Assembly (NCBI RefSeq): GCF_000426665.1 | Contig: NZ_KE384552.1 | Span: 81,789 to 145,788, forward strand | Source of the DNA: Centipeda artemidis DSM 19719 | GTDB taxonomy: Bacteria; Bacillota; Negativicutes; Selenomonadales; Selenomonadaceae | Length of the DNA stretch: 64,000 nt | Direction of reading: 5' to 3' | In this document: positions 46,255 to 54,855 of the stretch, piece by piece | Layout of the letters: every line of letters begins with the position of its first letter | How positions within the stretch are numbered: the first letter of the stretch is position 1 | Position numbers and translations under genes: made by a program | The notes under the pieces: generated by a model | The model's input: the letters and a program-made list of their open reading frames with translations, nothing else | What the model was told of the DNA's origin: nothing | Databases searched by the model: none

Positions 46255-46295
46255 AAAGCCGGCGAAAGCGCAATTTTTACGCTTCCGTCGGCTTT
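46255..46295. terminator. Hairpin serving the 46302 gene on the minus strand
   Basis: AAAGCCGGCGAAAGCG...CGCTTCCGTCGGCTTT, with TTTTTCC following on the minus strand. Confidence 0.65.
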
Positions 46296-46301
46296 GTTCG
46301 G

Positions 46302-46592
46302 TTAAGCAACGCTATAGATTTTCACATCGGGATCGGCGTTCCAAAGGGGCTGAAGCCCGACGAACACATCGTTTTTGAACATATCGCTTGAGAGGTATGC
46401 GCGTGCGTGCTCCACGCTGTCAAAACCGTGCAGCACCTGCACATCCTCGTCGCGAACCAGCAGATCCTTCGTTAGCGCGCCCGGGATGGTATCGAGAAAG
46501 GATCCGCGGTACTCCGTGTAAACATTTGCCGCCGCCGGACGCTTTGCTTCGTCAATTTTCATCGTGATTTCCAGATAGGCTTTTACGCTCAT
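46302..46592 (-). CDS. Small dimeric alpha-beta barrel-like protein (monooxygenase family-like)
   Basis: About 96 residues with the pattern of short ferredoxin-like dimers: KAYLEITMKIDEAKRPAAAN, ALTKDLLVRDEDVQVLHGF and SVEHARAYLSSDMFKNDVF. Antibiotic biosynthesis monooxygenase (ABM) proteins look similar; catalysis is not proven. Start at ATG 46592 with GGAGGAAACTAAA. It is divergent from an HxlR regulator gene. Confidence 0.6.
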   Translation of the reverse strand: MSVKAYLEITMKIDEAKRPAAANVYTEYRGSFLDTIPGALTKDLLVRDEDVQVLHGFDSVEHARAYLSSDMFKNDVFVGLQPLWNADPDVKIYSVA

Positions 46593-46629
46593 TTTAGTTT
46601 CCTCCATGTTTGTGATAGATGTTATATTG

Positions 46630-46659
46630 TTGAGGCTTTTCGCTTGTATTTATTATAAT
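46630..46659 (+). promoter_or_regulatory. Promoter of the HxlR gene
   Basis: TTGAGG (46630-46635), 18-base spacer, TATAAT (46654-46659). It lies in the divergent gap with the 46302-46592 gene. Confidence 0.55.
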
Positions 46660-46774
46660 CACGCAGCTTTTGAATTGGAAGATATTCATGAATTCATGAG
46701 TCACTCATAAATTTAGTAGTAGCTTGATCCATCAAAGTAATGCGGTTATCATAATGATGAAGGAGGAGGGCGCC

Positions 46775-47161
46775 ATGTATCAACCGAAGTTAGAAAAGGA
46801 TATTCGCTGTCCGCTGGAATACGGTCTTGCGATCTTTGGCGGCAAATGGAAGTCAAGGGTCATCTGCGTATTGGCGGAGAAGGGAACGCTGCGGTACGGC
46901 GCGATCCGAAAGGAAATGGCGAACATTACGGATACCGTATTAACGTCGACATTGAAAGGCCTGATTACGAACGATATTGTGAAAAGGCGGCAGTACGACG
47001 AAATCCCGCCTCGCGTGGAATATAGCCTGACCGAAAAAGGATGCTTCGTCGTTCCTATTTTGCAGAATATTTGTCGCTGGTCGGGTGCATATCATAAGGA
47101 AGACAACGAAAACACGCTGCTCCAATGTCAGAAATGCGATTACAATAACGGCGGTTATTGA
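46775..47161 (+). CDS. HxlR-family transcription regulator
   Basis: About 128 residues with the HxlR pattern: CPLEYGLAIFGGKWKSRVICVL, LRYGAIRKEMANITDTVLTSTLKGLITND, RVEYSLTEKGCFVVPIL. Four cysteines are present (CPL, CVL, CF, and C-terminal LLQCQKCDY), so redox or metal sensing is possible. Start ATG 46775 after AAGGAGGAGGGCGCC. Probably controls the divergent ABM-like gene. Confidence 0.85.
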   Translation: MYQPKLEKDIRCPLEYGLAIFGGKWKSRVICVLAEKGTLRYGAIRKEMANITDTVLTSTLKGLITNDIVKRRQYDEIPPRVEYSLTEKGCFVVPILQNICRWSGAYHKEDNENTLLQCQKCDYNNGGY

Positions 47162-47163
47162 CG

Positions 47164-47294
47164 TGGATAATAAACAAGAAAAATCTGCCTCGCATTTCAA
47201 AATGTATGCGGATCATTTTCCCAAGATCAGGGGCGACAACGTGAAGCGGCTTCTTTTGTATGTTTATTCCACCGTTTCAATCGTGACCGGTTGA
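47164..47294 (+). pseudogene. Possible small coding remnant
   Basis: A short frame (VDNKQEKSASHFKMYADHFP..., ending VSIVTG) starts with GTG just after the HxlR stop and lacks a ribosome binding site. Not recognised. Confidence 0.2.
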
Positions 47295-47321
47295 CGAGTT
47301 CATTTTTGGTATGTATCAAAC

Positions 47322-47368
47322 AAACCGGAACTATTGCATTATGATTCATGCAGTGGTTCCGGTTTTTC
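47322..47368. terminator. Bidirectional terminator
   Basis: AAACCGGAAC...ATTGCAT loop ATGCAGTGGTTCCGGTTTTT. It is placed between the HxlR gene and the convergent sirtuin gene. Confidence 0.8.
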
Positions 47369-47403
47369 TTTAGTGGAATGATATGAAATACGAAATAGAT
47401 CCG

Positions 47404-48138
47404 TTAAGATGCGGGAAGTGCTTCGTGCAATACGTCGCCGATCGGTTCTCGTATCACCAGTTCCGCCCGCCCGTCCGCGCGTGTCTCGGTACGGTTGATG
47501 AGAACGAGGTGCTGCCCGTGGAAATAATCGATCAGTCCTGCCGCAGGATAAACGATGAGGGAAGTGCCGCCGATGATGAGCGTGTCGGCAGCGCGGATTG
47601 CCGCAATAGAACCCTCGATCGTATCATTGTCGAGACTTTCCTCATAGAGGACAACATCCGGACGGACAATCCCGCCGCAGTCCGTGCAATGCGGTACAGG
47701 ACGGTGATGCAGAATAAAGTCGAGTTCATAATGCGCGCCGCAGCCCATGCAGTGCGCACGGCGAATGGATCCGTGCAGCTCATAGACCGTCTTTGACCCT
47801 GCCGCCTGATGCAGACCGTCGATGTTCTGCGTCACAACGGCGGCAAGATTGCCGCGGCGCTCCAGCTCCGCGAGCGCATAATGTCCGGGGTTCGGCTCTG
47901 CCGCGAGGTAGACAAAGCGGGATCGATAAAAATCGAAGAACTCCGCCGGATGCGCCATGAGAAACGAGTGCGATGCCATCTGTTCGGGCGTGTATTCCTT
48001 GTGCAGCGACTCGCTGTAGATGCCGCCCGCACTGCGAAAATCCGGAATGCCCGACTCCGTCGACATCCCTGCACCCCCAAAGAAGACAGCGCGCCTGCTC
48101 GCGGTAAGAATGTCTCTGAGTTGTGCAATTTTATCCAT
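47404..48138 (-). CDS. cobB: NAD-dependent protein deacylase (sirtuin)
   Basis: About 244 residues. NAD-binding GAGMSTESGIPDFRS, TQNIDGLHQAAGS, catalytic His in ELHGSIRRAHC, and zinc ligands CMGC and CTDC. It removes acyl groups from lysines using NAD. Start ATG 48138 after AAGGAGGTTCTC; an ATG eight codons upstream is less likely. It stands alone. Confidence 0.95.
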   Translation of the reverse strand: MDKIAQLRDILTASRRAVFFGGAGMSTESGIPDFRSAGGIYSESLHKEYTPEQMASHSFLMAHPAEFFDFYRSRFVYLAAEPNPGHYALAELERRGNLAAVVTQNIDGLHQAAGSKTVYELHGSIRRAHCMGCGAHYELDFILHHRPVPHCTDCGGIVRPDVVLYEESLDNDTIEGSIAAIRAADTLIIGGTSLIVYPAAGLIDYFHGQHLVLINRTETRADGRAELVIREPIGDVLHEALPAS

Positions 48139-48315
48139 GAGAACCTCCTTCCATTGATGCATGTGTTCAATTTAATTGTATCGATTCACCTACAGGAAAT
48201 CAACCATTCTTTCGCATTGAGATCAAATTATTATTCTTGCAAGTTTATAAGATAAATATGCTAATATTGCCGGGTATCATGGAGAAGCGGGATCCCGTCG
48301 AAAAGGAGAGATTCT

Positions 48316-48975
48316 ATGCGGAAAAAACTGTTTTTGCTGCCCTTGTTTTTACTGCTTGCGTGTATGCTCTGCCTTCCTGCAGTGCGGGCGGATGCCTCAC
48401 GGCTCCTTTCGCATGTGACGACGGTGGATTATGCGCCTTTTTTGCTGCGGGACGGCGATATGCAGCCTGTATATTTTGCGGATGCACCGCCGCTGCGCTT
48501 CATCAAGCAGGGCAATGCGCTGCGTCTTTTGGATATAGAGGATGAGGAGCTGCTGCGCCTCGTTGCGGGCGATCGCAGAGGGAATGTCGATATCGATGCG
48601 GCACAGCTTTATCCCTTCTCTCTCGTTGGACTGCATACGGAGGATCCGTCTCTGCAGCTCTTCGTGGTTCAATCGGGGTACGGCGGATCGTTCAGTATTC
48701 ACGAAGGCTTTTGGATTGTCGGCAAACGAGGCGATGCGTGGACGGTCTATGCCGCGCGGGACGATCTTTATCGTGCCGCGCCGGCACTGCTGACGCCTGC
48801 CGATCGTATCGCATTTTGTGACAGGATCGACGATATGGAAAAATTGATTCTTACCATCCGTGCACCGCTGTATGAAGATCCTTGGGAAACAATCAGAATC
48901 GGCGTCTTTTGGGATGCCGATCAAGAGATCCTACAACTCAAAGAGATGCCTGACGCGGAGGAAGGTGTCAAGTAA
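48316..48975 (+). CDS. Exported hypothetical protein
   Basis: 219 residues. A signal peptide (RKKLFLLPLFLLLACMLC) has a likely cleavage near AVRADA. The mature part is acidic with no recognised domain (DEELLRLVAGDRRGNVDID; FVVQSGYGGSFSIHEGF). Start ATG after AAAAGGAGAGATTCT. Function unknown. Confidence 0.6.
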   Translation: MRKKLFLLPLFLLLACMLCLPAVRADASRLLSHVTTVDYAPFLLRDGDMQPVYFADAPPLRFIKQGNALRLLDIEDEELLRLVAGDRRGNVDIDAAQLYPFSLVGLHTEDPSLQLFVVQSGYGGSFSIHEGFWIVGKRGDAWTVYAARDDLYRAAPALLTPADRIAFCDRIDDMEKLILTIRAPLYEDPWETIRIGVFWDADQEILQLKEMPDAEEGVK

Positions 48976-49105
48976 ATGGATGCAGCTTCGCCGTTCACAG
49001 CATTCCAAATCGTTCTCATATCGCGCTGATACGCGTTTTGCACCAAATCTTGGTGTCTGCTATACTCCTATCAAATAAAACGTTTGTTTGAAAAGGAGCA
49101 GAAAA

Positions 49106-49759
49106 ATGTATGATGAAGAGACACGGAGCATCCTTCGCGATCCCTATGCGCGCCGCGCATATCAGCCGTTGACAAAGGCAGAGGAAGACAACCTCATTGT
49201 GCGTGCGGTGCGCGGGGAGGCGGCGGCATTGGCAGAGATTCTCGGGCGGTATCGCGGACTGATCGTCAATCAGTCGCGTGCGTCCTATCTCAGGAACACC
49301 GCACTTGCACATGAGGCCGAGAGCATCGCCGAGCTTGCCTTTATCGAGGCGCTGCATGACTACGATCCGAAGCACGGTGCGCCCTTTGCGGGCTTTGTCA
49401 AAAGCCGCGTCCATATGGCGCTCTATGGTGCGTTCCGCCGCGAGCGCCGCCTGTGGGAGCGGGAAAGCCACCCGGAGCAGGATGGGGGCGGCAGGGACGC
49501 ATGGGAGCGTATCGGCGGGACAAGTGATCCGAGTGAAGAAACGGATCGCCGGCTCCTCTTGCATGACATTCTCACGCGCGTCATGCACCGCCTGACCGAG
49601 CGGGAAAAGAAAATCCTATCGCTGCACTATTACGGCGATCTTACCCTGCGCCGCATTGCGGACGTTCTCGGCACATCTGCCGATGCCGTCAGCAAGAGCA
49701 AGGCAAATCTCCTGCGAAAATTACGCGCGAATGCCGCTCTTCCTATTGCACCTGCATGA
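49106..49759 (+). CDS. Sigma-70-like RNA polymerase sigma factor
   Basis: About 217 residues. Region 2 (SRASYLRNTALAHEAESIAE, AFIEALHDYDPKHGAPFAGF) is followed by a variable linker and region 4 (LTEREKKILSLHYYGDLTLRRIADVLG). It lacks region 3 of primary sigma factors. ATG at 49106 follows AAGGAGCAG. No anti-sigma gene is visible next to it. Target promoters unknown. Confidence 0.8.
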   Translation: MYDEETRSILRDPYARRAYQPLTKAEEDNLIVRAVRGEAAALAEILGRYRGLIVNQSRASYLRNTALAHEAESIAELAFIEALHDYDPKHGAPFAGFVKSRVHMALYGAFRRERRLWERESHPEQDGGGRDAWERIGGTSDPSEETDRRLLLHDILTRVMHRLTEREKKILSLHYYGDLTLRRIADVLGTSADAVSKSKANLLRKLRANAALPIAPA

Positions 49760-49809
49760 GAAATGTGCTATGCTATAGCCGGTAACGGGTGTATAAAGGA
49801 GCTGTTCAC

Positions 49810-50034
49810 ATGGCACAGACCGGCATCAGCATTCGCATGGATACAGAGCTCAAAAAGAATTTTGAGAGTTTTTGCGCCGCCGTTGGCATCAATATGTCCA
49901 CTGCGCTCAATATGTTCGCGATCGCCTGCGTCCGGCAGCAGCGCATCCCCTTTGAGATCTCGGCACAGCGTGCCTTGCCTGGGGAGTCGCTTGATCTCTT
50001 TACAGAGACCACATGGAACACGGACGCCCATTGA
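49810..50034 (+). CDS. RelB/DinJ-type antitoxin
   Basis: About 74 residues, ribbon-helix-helix type (GISIRMDTELKKNFESFCAAVG, NMSTALNMFAIACVRQQRIPFE). ATG at 49810 after AAAGGAG. The typical partner toxin (RelE/YafQ) is not found downstream; a terminator follows at once. So it is an orphan antitoxin or a solitary regulator. Confidence 0.75.
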   Translation: MAQTGISIRMDTELKKNFESFCAAVGINMSTALNMFAIACVRQQRIPFEISAQRALPGESLDLFTETTWNTDAH

Positions 50035-50056
50035 CAACATACGCGTGAAATGGGGG

Positions 50057-50106
50057 GACCCGCCGCATACTGCCGCCTGAAAGGCAGCATGCGGCGGTCT
50101 TTTTTT
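50057..50106 (+). terminator. Strong terminator
   Basis: CCGCCGCATACTGCC, loop GCCTGAAA, GGCAGCATGCGGCGG followed by TCTTTTTTT. Confidence 0.85.
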
Positions 50107-50233
50107 GTGTTGTTTCATTAAAAAATCGTATTTTCCTCATGTGTAACTTGAGCAACAGCCGCATACGCCCGGTTCGGATATACTATGCCTATCGATGAAA
50201 ACAACTTTCATTTACATAGAAGGAGTGATACCG

Positions 50234-51004
50234 ATGCCGGAAGAGAAAAGACCCGAACCCGGACATGAGTTCCTCGCGCGGCTTGGCAAGACACGCCTGC
50301 GCCCGGGGGGACGCGAGGCGACGGAGTGGCTGCTCAGTCATGTGGACTTTACCGCCGACACGCGCGTGCTCGAGGTTGCCTGCAACATGGGGACGACCAT
50401 GGTTGCGCTCGCCGAACTCCACGGCTGCCGCATCACAGGGCTCGATATGAATCCGAAGGCGCTCGAGAAGGCGCGTGCAAATATCGAAAAACACGGACTT
50501 CAGGACGTCATCGACGTTGTCGAGGGCAACGCGCTCGCGCTTCCGTTCCCCGACGCGTCGTTCGACGTTGTGATCAACGAGGCAATGCTGACCATGCTCC
50601 CGCGCGAGAAGAAATCCGTTGCGCTCGGCGAATATTTCCGCGTCCTGCGTCCGGGCGGCATCCTCCTCACGCATGATGTCGCCCTGCGCGCACGGGATGA
50701 GGAGCACGCGGCGGAGCTGCGCGCGGGGATCTCCCGTGCCATCGGCGTCAACGTCGATCCGCTGACAAAGGACATGTGGACAGGGCTGTTTGAAAAAGCA
50801 GGCTTCGCCCCCGAGGTGCAGACGGGCGACATGACGCTGCTCGATCCTGCCGGACTCGTGCGCGACGAGGGATTCGACGGCGCGATGAAGATCATCCGCA
50901 ACGGGCTGCGCCTGGAGAACATCGACCGCTTCCGCAAGATGTTCAACTTCTTCTTCGACCACAATAAGGAGTTCTCCTACATTGCGGTTGCGAGCAAAAA
51001 ATAA
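50234..51004 (+). CDS. Class I SAM-dependent methyltransferase
   Basis: About 256 residues. The SAM-binding motif is VLEVACNMGTTMVAL, followed by GLDMNPKALEKARANI, and FDVVINEAMLTMLP and LRPGGILLTHD are motif II and III-like. The C-terminal half (GISRAIGVNVDPLTKDMW) may bind the substrate. Start ATG 50234 after AAGGAGTGATACCG. The substrate is unknown; it is not part of an obvious operon. Confidence 0.85.
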   Translation: MPEEKRPEPGHEFLARLGKTRLRPGGREATEWLLSHVDFTADTRVLEVACNMGTTMVALAELHGCRITGLDMNPKALEKARANIEKHGLQDVIDVVEGNALALPFPDASFDVVINEAMLTMLPREKKSVALGEYFRVLRPGGILLTHDVALRARDEEHAAELRAGISRAIGVNVDPLTKDMWTGLFEKAGFAPEVQTGDMTLLDPAGLVRDEGFDGAMKIIRNGLRLENIDRFRKMFNFFFDHNKEFSYIAVASKK

Positions 51005-51046
51005 AATACCGCCCAAGTGACCGGGCGGAGATACAATGAGGAACTG

Positions 51047-51093
51047 AAAAATCGCCTGCAGTACCGGAGAAATCCGTACCGCAGGCGATTTTA
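51047..51093 (+). terminator. Terminator after methyltransferase
   Basis: AAAATCGCCTGC..GTACCGG loop CCGTAC..GCAGGCGATTTT. A second hairpin, CCGCCC...GGGCGG, is at about 51009-51027. Confidence 0.75.
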
Positions 51094-51215
51094 TTAATGG
51101 AATTGTTTTTGATAAAATAAATTACAATAAATAAATAAAAATAACGATAAATAATAAAAAATATGGTATTAGAGGAATGGGATATGCTTGACGATCGCTT
51201 TTACTGCTGATCATC

Positions 51216-52355
51216 CTACGGCATATGTTCCTTTTCCTTTAGGCGATTGCGCGTATACTCGCCGAGCAGCGTATAGACGGCGCTGAAGACGGGGACACCG
51301 AGCAGCATCCCGAGGACGCCGAAGAGTCCGCCGCCGACGATGATCGCAATGAAGCTCCATACTTCGGGCAGCCCGAGCGAGCGCCCCATGATCCGCGGAT
51401 AGATGAAATTACTGTCGATCTGATGAAGGACAATGAGGAGGATGATGAAGATGAGCGCCTGTGTCGGTGATTCGACAAAGATGAAGACTGCGCCGATCGC
51501 GCCGCCGATGACACCGCCGACCATCGGTATCAGCCCGGTAAAGACGACGATAGCGGAGACCATCGCGGCATGTGAGATACCGAACAGGATCATTCTGGTG
51601 AAGAGTCCCATCATAAAGATAAAGGAATCGAGCATTTGACCGCAGACAAACGCATAAAATTTTTGCCGGAAAACGCCGCCGATATGTGCGATGCAGTCGG
51701 CATTTTTTCGTGTGCAGAAGGCATAGAGCATTTGCCGCATCTGCCGCGTGAGTATTTCCTTTGTGCCGAGGAAATAGATGCCGAGGATAATGCCGACGAA
51801 CGTCTCGACCATCATTGTGACAAACTCTGCGGTCGTGTGGACGGCGCTGTAGACTGCTTCTGTCTGCCCGTTCGCGAGATATTCCTGCACGCGCTGCATC
51901 ATTTGGTTCCAGTCCACAGACTCGAGTTCGACGACGTATTTTTGCAGCGTAGGAACGCCGTCAAGCGCCGCCGCGACCTCATGCAGCGCCTCCGGCAATG
52001 CCGTTCCAAAGCCGCGCAGTGTTTGAACGAATTGCGGAATAAAGGCGTTGGCAAAGAGAAGGAGCATCATGATGCCGCCCGTCAGCGAGAGTACGATCGA
52101 GAGACTTCTTGCATGTGACTGCAGCCGCCGATGCCGGCGGAGGATTTTCTCCAGCGCCTGCTGCGGAATGCTCAGGATGAAGGCAAAGGCAATGCCCACA
52201 AAGATCGGATAAAATACTTGCAGGATAAAGCGCAGTACCAGGGCGGTCGCCTCATAGTGATTGATGGCCGCGGCGAATGCAATGGATAAGAGGAGCACGA
52301 GCAATATTTTTTTGAAAAAACGACTGCTCTCCGGCAGTAAATTTCTTTGTTCCAT
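51216..52355 (-). CDS. AI-2E-family transporter
   Basis: 379 residues with eight or so membrane segments. Typical are FYPIFVGIAFAFILSIPQQALEKIL, LSLTGGIMMLLLFANAFIP, and GLIPMVGGVIGGAIGAVFIFVE near the C-terminal half. The family includes exporters of the signalling molecule AI-2 and Na+/H+ antiporters. A proper ribosome binding site is not obvious; start ATG 52355. An unusually AT-rich stretch (51110-51175) lies downstream. Confidence 0.85.
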   Translation of the reverse strand: MEQRNLLPESSRFFKKILLVLLLSIAFAAAINHYEATALVLRFILQVFYPIFVGIAFAFILSIPQQALEKILRRHRRLQSHARSLSIVLSLTGGIMMLLLFANAFIPQFVQTLRGFGTALPEALHEVAAALDGVPTLQKYVVELESVDWNQMMQRVQEYLANGQTEAVYSAVHTTAEFVTMMVETFVGIILGIYFLGTKEILTRQMRQMLYAFCTRKNADCIAHIGGVFRQKFYAFVCGQMLDSFIFMMGLFTRMILFGISHAAMVSAIVVFTGLIPMVGGVIGGAIGAVFIFVESPTQALIFIILLIVLHQIDSNFIYPRIMGRSLGLPEVWSFIAIIVGGGLFGVLGMLLGVPVFSAVYTLLGEYTRNRLKEKEHMP

Positions 52356-52438
52356 ATGATCCCCCTGTATCGACCCTTATATTACCGCCATTATAGCATA
52401 GACGGCGGAGTCTTGATAGTACGGACATGAGCAGAAGA

Positions 52439-52467
52439 AAATCCCCGCATAGACGGCGCGGGGATTT
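52439..52467 (-). terminator. Terminator of the YdjM-like gene
   Basis: On the minus strand AATCCCCGC, loop, GCGGGGATTTTC, downstream of the 52494-52943 gene. Confidence 0.7.
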
Positions 52468-52493
52468 GTTATGTAAGAGTGTTTGGTTGTGCG

Positions 52494-52943
52494 TTAGAGG
52501 GCGGCACGGGCAGCATAGGCAATATACACAAGTGCGATACACCCGATCACAAAGAGATACTCGCGGAAGGAACCGACGGTGAAGAGACGTACACCGATTT
52601 TTTGGGACGGGAGGAGGAACGGGACTTTGCCGCAGACGGCATCCTCGGCGATGTGCATGAGCGCGCCGAGCAGCATCCAGCGAAGGATGGAGAAGAAAGC
52701 GGCATCGTAGAAGAAATATCCCGATGTGTGCGATAGTATGCCGAGAAGGGCGATGTAGAGCATCGGCCAGTGCGACCATCCGCGGTGGCGGCTGCGCCAC
52801 GACTTCCAGCCGACAGAGCCGGGCGTCCCCTCCACTTTGTCGGGGAAGACGGCACCGACAGCTGCCGCCGCAGCAGGGAGCGGATCCTGCGTTGCCGCGT
52901 AGGCGACCACTCCGGAGAGCGTTATGTGGCTGATCCACTTCAT
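52494..52943 (-). CDS. YdjM/DUF457 membrane metal-dependent hydrolase-like protein
   Basis: 149 residues, with several hydrophobic stretches. It shows the family pattern: MKWISHITLSGVVAYAATQ at the N-terminus (conserved His), FPDKVEG, RHRGWSHWPMLYIAL and MHIAEDAVCGKVPFL. These conserved His and Asp residues suggest metal binding. It stops and starts close to the Rrf2 gene (four bases apart). Function unknown in detail. Confidence 0.75.
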   Translation of the reverse strand: MKWISHITLSGVVAYAATQDPLPAAAAAVGAVFPDKVEGTPGSVGWKSWRSRHRGWSHWPMLYIALLGILSHTSGYFFYDAAFFSILRWMLLGALMHIAEDAVCGKVPFLLPSQKIGVRLFTVGSFREYLFVIGCIALVYIAYAARAAL

Positions 52944-52947
52944 TTGG

Positions 52948-53397
52948 TTACGCCTGCGCCGTGCGCTTTATCTCCTGCCGCGCATCCTCTGCGATGTTCG
53001 CGAGCGTCATCCCCTCCATGGCGCGCTCCATGGCACGCTGGATGTCCGCAAGCCGGTTGTCGAGGACATCGTGGATGCTGCGTCCGACGGGGCAGGCGGG
53101 GTTCGGGTTCTCGTGGAAGCTGAACAGCGTGTCGCCCCCAAGGCTCTCGACCGCGTGAAAGACATCCGCGAGCGTGATCTCGGAGAGTGGGCGCATGAGG
53201 TATGCGCCGCCTTCGCGCCCGCGCATGACGCGGATCAGACCCGCGCGGCGCAGCTGTCCGAGAATGCGGCGGATGACGACGGGATGCGCGCCGATGCTCC
53301 CCGAAAGGGACTCGCTGGTCTCGGTTTCCGTATCGCCAAAGACGTCAATACAGATGAGAATGTGCACGGCAATGGTAAATCGACTTGAAATCTGCAT
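52948..53397 (-). CDS. Rrf2-family transcription regulator
   Basis: About 149 residues: MQISSRFTIAVHILICIDVF, VIRRILGQLRRAGLIRVMRGREGGAYLMRPLSEITLADVF, and PNPACPVGRSIHDVL. Only one cysteine is in the sensor region, so no three-Cys Fe-S site is present. ATG at 53397 after GGAGGATACAAT. It is followed by the YdjM-like gene four bases later, so the two are likely co-transcribed. Confidence 0.85.
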   Translation of the reverse strand: MQISSRFTIAVHILICIDVFGDTETETSESLSGSIGAHPVVIRRILGQLRRAGLIRVMRGREGGAYLMRPLSEITLADVFHAVESLGGDTLFSFHENPNPACPVGRSIHDVLDNRLADIQRAMERAMEGMTLANIAEDARQEIKRTAQA

Positions 53398-53492
53398 ATT
53401 GTATCCTCCGGTGTTATGTATCGTTATCATACAATGGAGGTGAGAAAAATGCAAGCGTTTCCTGTCGTATTGGACGCGGTGCCATACAGGAT

Positions 53493-54035
53493 TCAATGCA
53501 GCGTGCCGGTACAGGCATATTCCTCCACGACAGAGAGTCGGCGGCGCTCCGTGACGATCATCTTCCAGTGGACGCCGCGCGCCTCGTTCCGCATCTGTAC
53601 GATGGTGGGCGCCTGCCAAAGCGCGCGCACAACGTCGCCGCTGAGCAGCAGGATGTCCGCGCCTTGTTCCTTGCCCGGCGCGATCACATGGTCGTGTGAA
53701 ATATTGATATACCCGAGCGTGCCGCGCCGCCCGTCCACGGGGCGCATCATCACGGGGATGAGGACGCAGCCGATGTCGATGGGCAGCGGGATATTGCGCC
53801 GCCGTGCGAGTTGGCGCCCCGCGTTGCGGCGGATGAGCCGCAGATCCTTGTCTTCGCGCTCCGCCAAACAGGAGAGCACATATTCTGCCGCGGCGATGAG
53901 AGGAAAACTGCCGCCCGCGACGGGGTAGATGTGCGTTTGGTTTCCGCCGTCTGCACCCGTCACCGGAACGACTGCCAGAATGTCCGCCGCCGGGGGCAGG
54001 CACTGCATCAGTTTTTCTCTTTTGGAAAAATTCAT
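53493..54035 (-). CDS. Possible ComK-like competence regulator
   Basis: 180 residues. NIPLPIDIGCVLIPVMM and LGYINISHDHVI, then ADILLLSGDVVRALWQAPTIVQMRNEARG, recall the ComK pattern (PI...FP...W..hh..QxxRa). Length is close to ComK (about 190). ComK turns on competence genes in Bacillus. ATG at 54035 follows GGAGATCCGAAT. I am unsure: the match is by pattern only. Confidence 0.4.
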   Translation of the reverse strand: MNFSKREKLMQCLPPAADILAVVPVTGADGGNQTHIYPVAGGSFPLIAAAEYVLSCLAEREDKDLRLIRRNAGRQLARRRNIPLPIDIGCVLIPVMMRPVDGRRGTLGYINISHDHVIAPGKEQGADILLLSGDVVRALWQAPTIVQMRNEARGVHWKMIVTERRRLSVVEEYACTGTLH

Positions 54036-54252
54036 ATTCGGATCTCCTTTCTCCGGCTGCCGCGCATGATTGGCGAGATCATACGGCGGCGAGCACATGT
54101 ATATTGGATCACCTGTTTCTTTCTGATTGATATTATATAGAAAATATGTTCTTATGTAAAGAAAATTTTTAACAACGACTCCTCTTTTTTTGAGCGCCGG
54201 CAGGTACACGGGTGTAAGGCTTACGAGAACGAAGAGAAAGGAGTTGATTTCC

Positions 54253-54468
54253 ATGGCACGCAAGAATGCGACGAGCAGACTCACGCTGAAGGTTGCAACG
54301 GGCGTTGACGCGACGGGCAAGAACACCTACGCGAACCGCTCGATCGGCAACCTCGCGCCTGCGCTGACCGACGAGGATGCACTCGCCATCGGCAAGGGCT
54401 TCGCGGGGCTGCAAAAGCAGGGTCTCGGAACCGTAACGCGCACGGATTCGGCAGTCCTCGAGGGTTGA
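54253..54468 (+). CDS. DUF1659 family protein
   Basis: About 71 residues, starting MARKNATSRLTLKVATGVD, with KNTYANRSIGNLAPALTDED and a C-terminal glycine-rich turn. Start ATG at 54253 after AAAGGAGTTGATTTCC. It is paired with the DUF2922 gene, a common arrangement in Firmicutes whose role is not known to me. Confidence 0.8.
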   Translation: MARKNATSRLTLKVATGVDATGKNTYANRSIGNLAPALTDEDALAIGKGFAGLQKQGLGTVTRTDSAVLEG

Positions 54469-54503
54469 CCGAACAATGAATGAGAAGAAAGGAGGAACGC
54501 ACG

Positions 54504-54719
54504 GTGGAAACGAAGAAGCTGCGCATGACGCTCGGACTCACGAGCGGCAAGACCATTACGATGAGCCTTGCCGACCCGAAGGACGACCTCACGAAGGCAG
54601 AGGTCACGAGCTGTCTCCAGAACGTCATTGACAAGAAGGCGATCGTCTCCGGCACGGCATACCCGGTCTCTATTAAGGAGATCGAGGTGCAGACCGTTGA
54701 GACGCAGGCGCTCGCCTAA
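54504..54719 (+). CDS. DUF2922 family protein
   Basis: About 71 residues (LRMTLGLTSGKTITMSLADP, AEVTSCLQNVIDKKAIV). Start GTG at 54504, nine bases after AAAGGAGG; an ATG at 54480 lies before that site. It lies 35 bp after DUF1659 and ends at a terminator. Confidence 0.8.
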   Translation: METKKLRMTLGLTSGKTITMSLADPKDDLTKAEVTSCLQNVIDKKAIVSGTAYPVSIKEIEVQTVETQALA

Positions 54720-54748
54720 ATCAGGAACGCGCTTCGGCGCATAGAGAG

Positions 54749-54779
54749 AACCCCGGCGGTAAGCATCGCCGGGGTTTTT
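54749..54779 (+). terminator. Terminator after DUF2922
   Basis: AACCCCGGCG, loop, CGCCGGGGTT followed by TTTA. Confidence 0.85.
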
Positions 54780-54786
54780 ACTGTGC

Positions 54787-54833
54787 AAAAAAGACGACCG
54801 CGCTGCGCACGATGCGATGCGGTCGTCTCTTTT
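54787..54833 (-). terminator. Terminator of the DUF3829 lipoprotein gene
   Basis: On the minus strand AAAAGAGACGACCGC...GCGGTCGTC followed by TTTTTT. Confidence 0.75.
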
Positions 54834-54855
54834 GGATTTTGTTTTCGCAGGTATG

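Noticed and set aside
46183..46305. A 40-codon plus-strand ORF
   Set aside because: It spans the terminator hairpin of the neighbouring gene and has no ribosome binding site.
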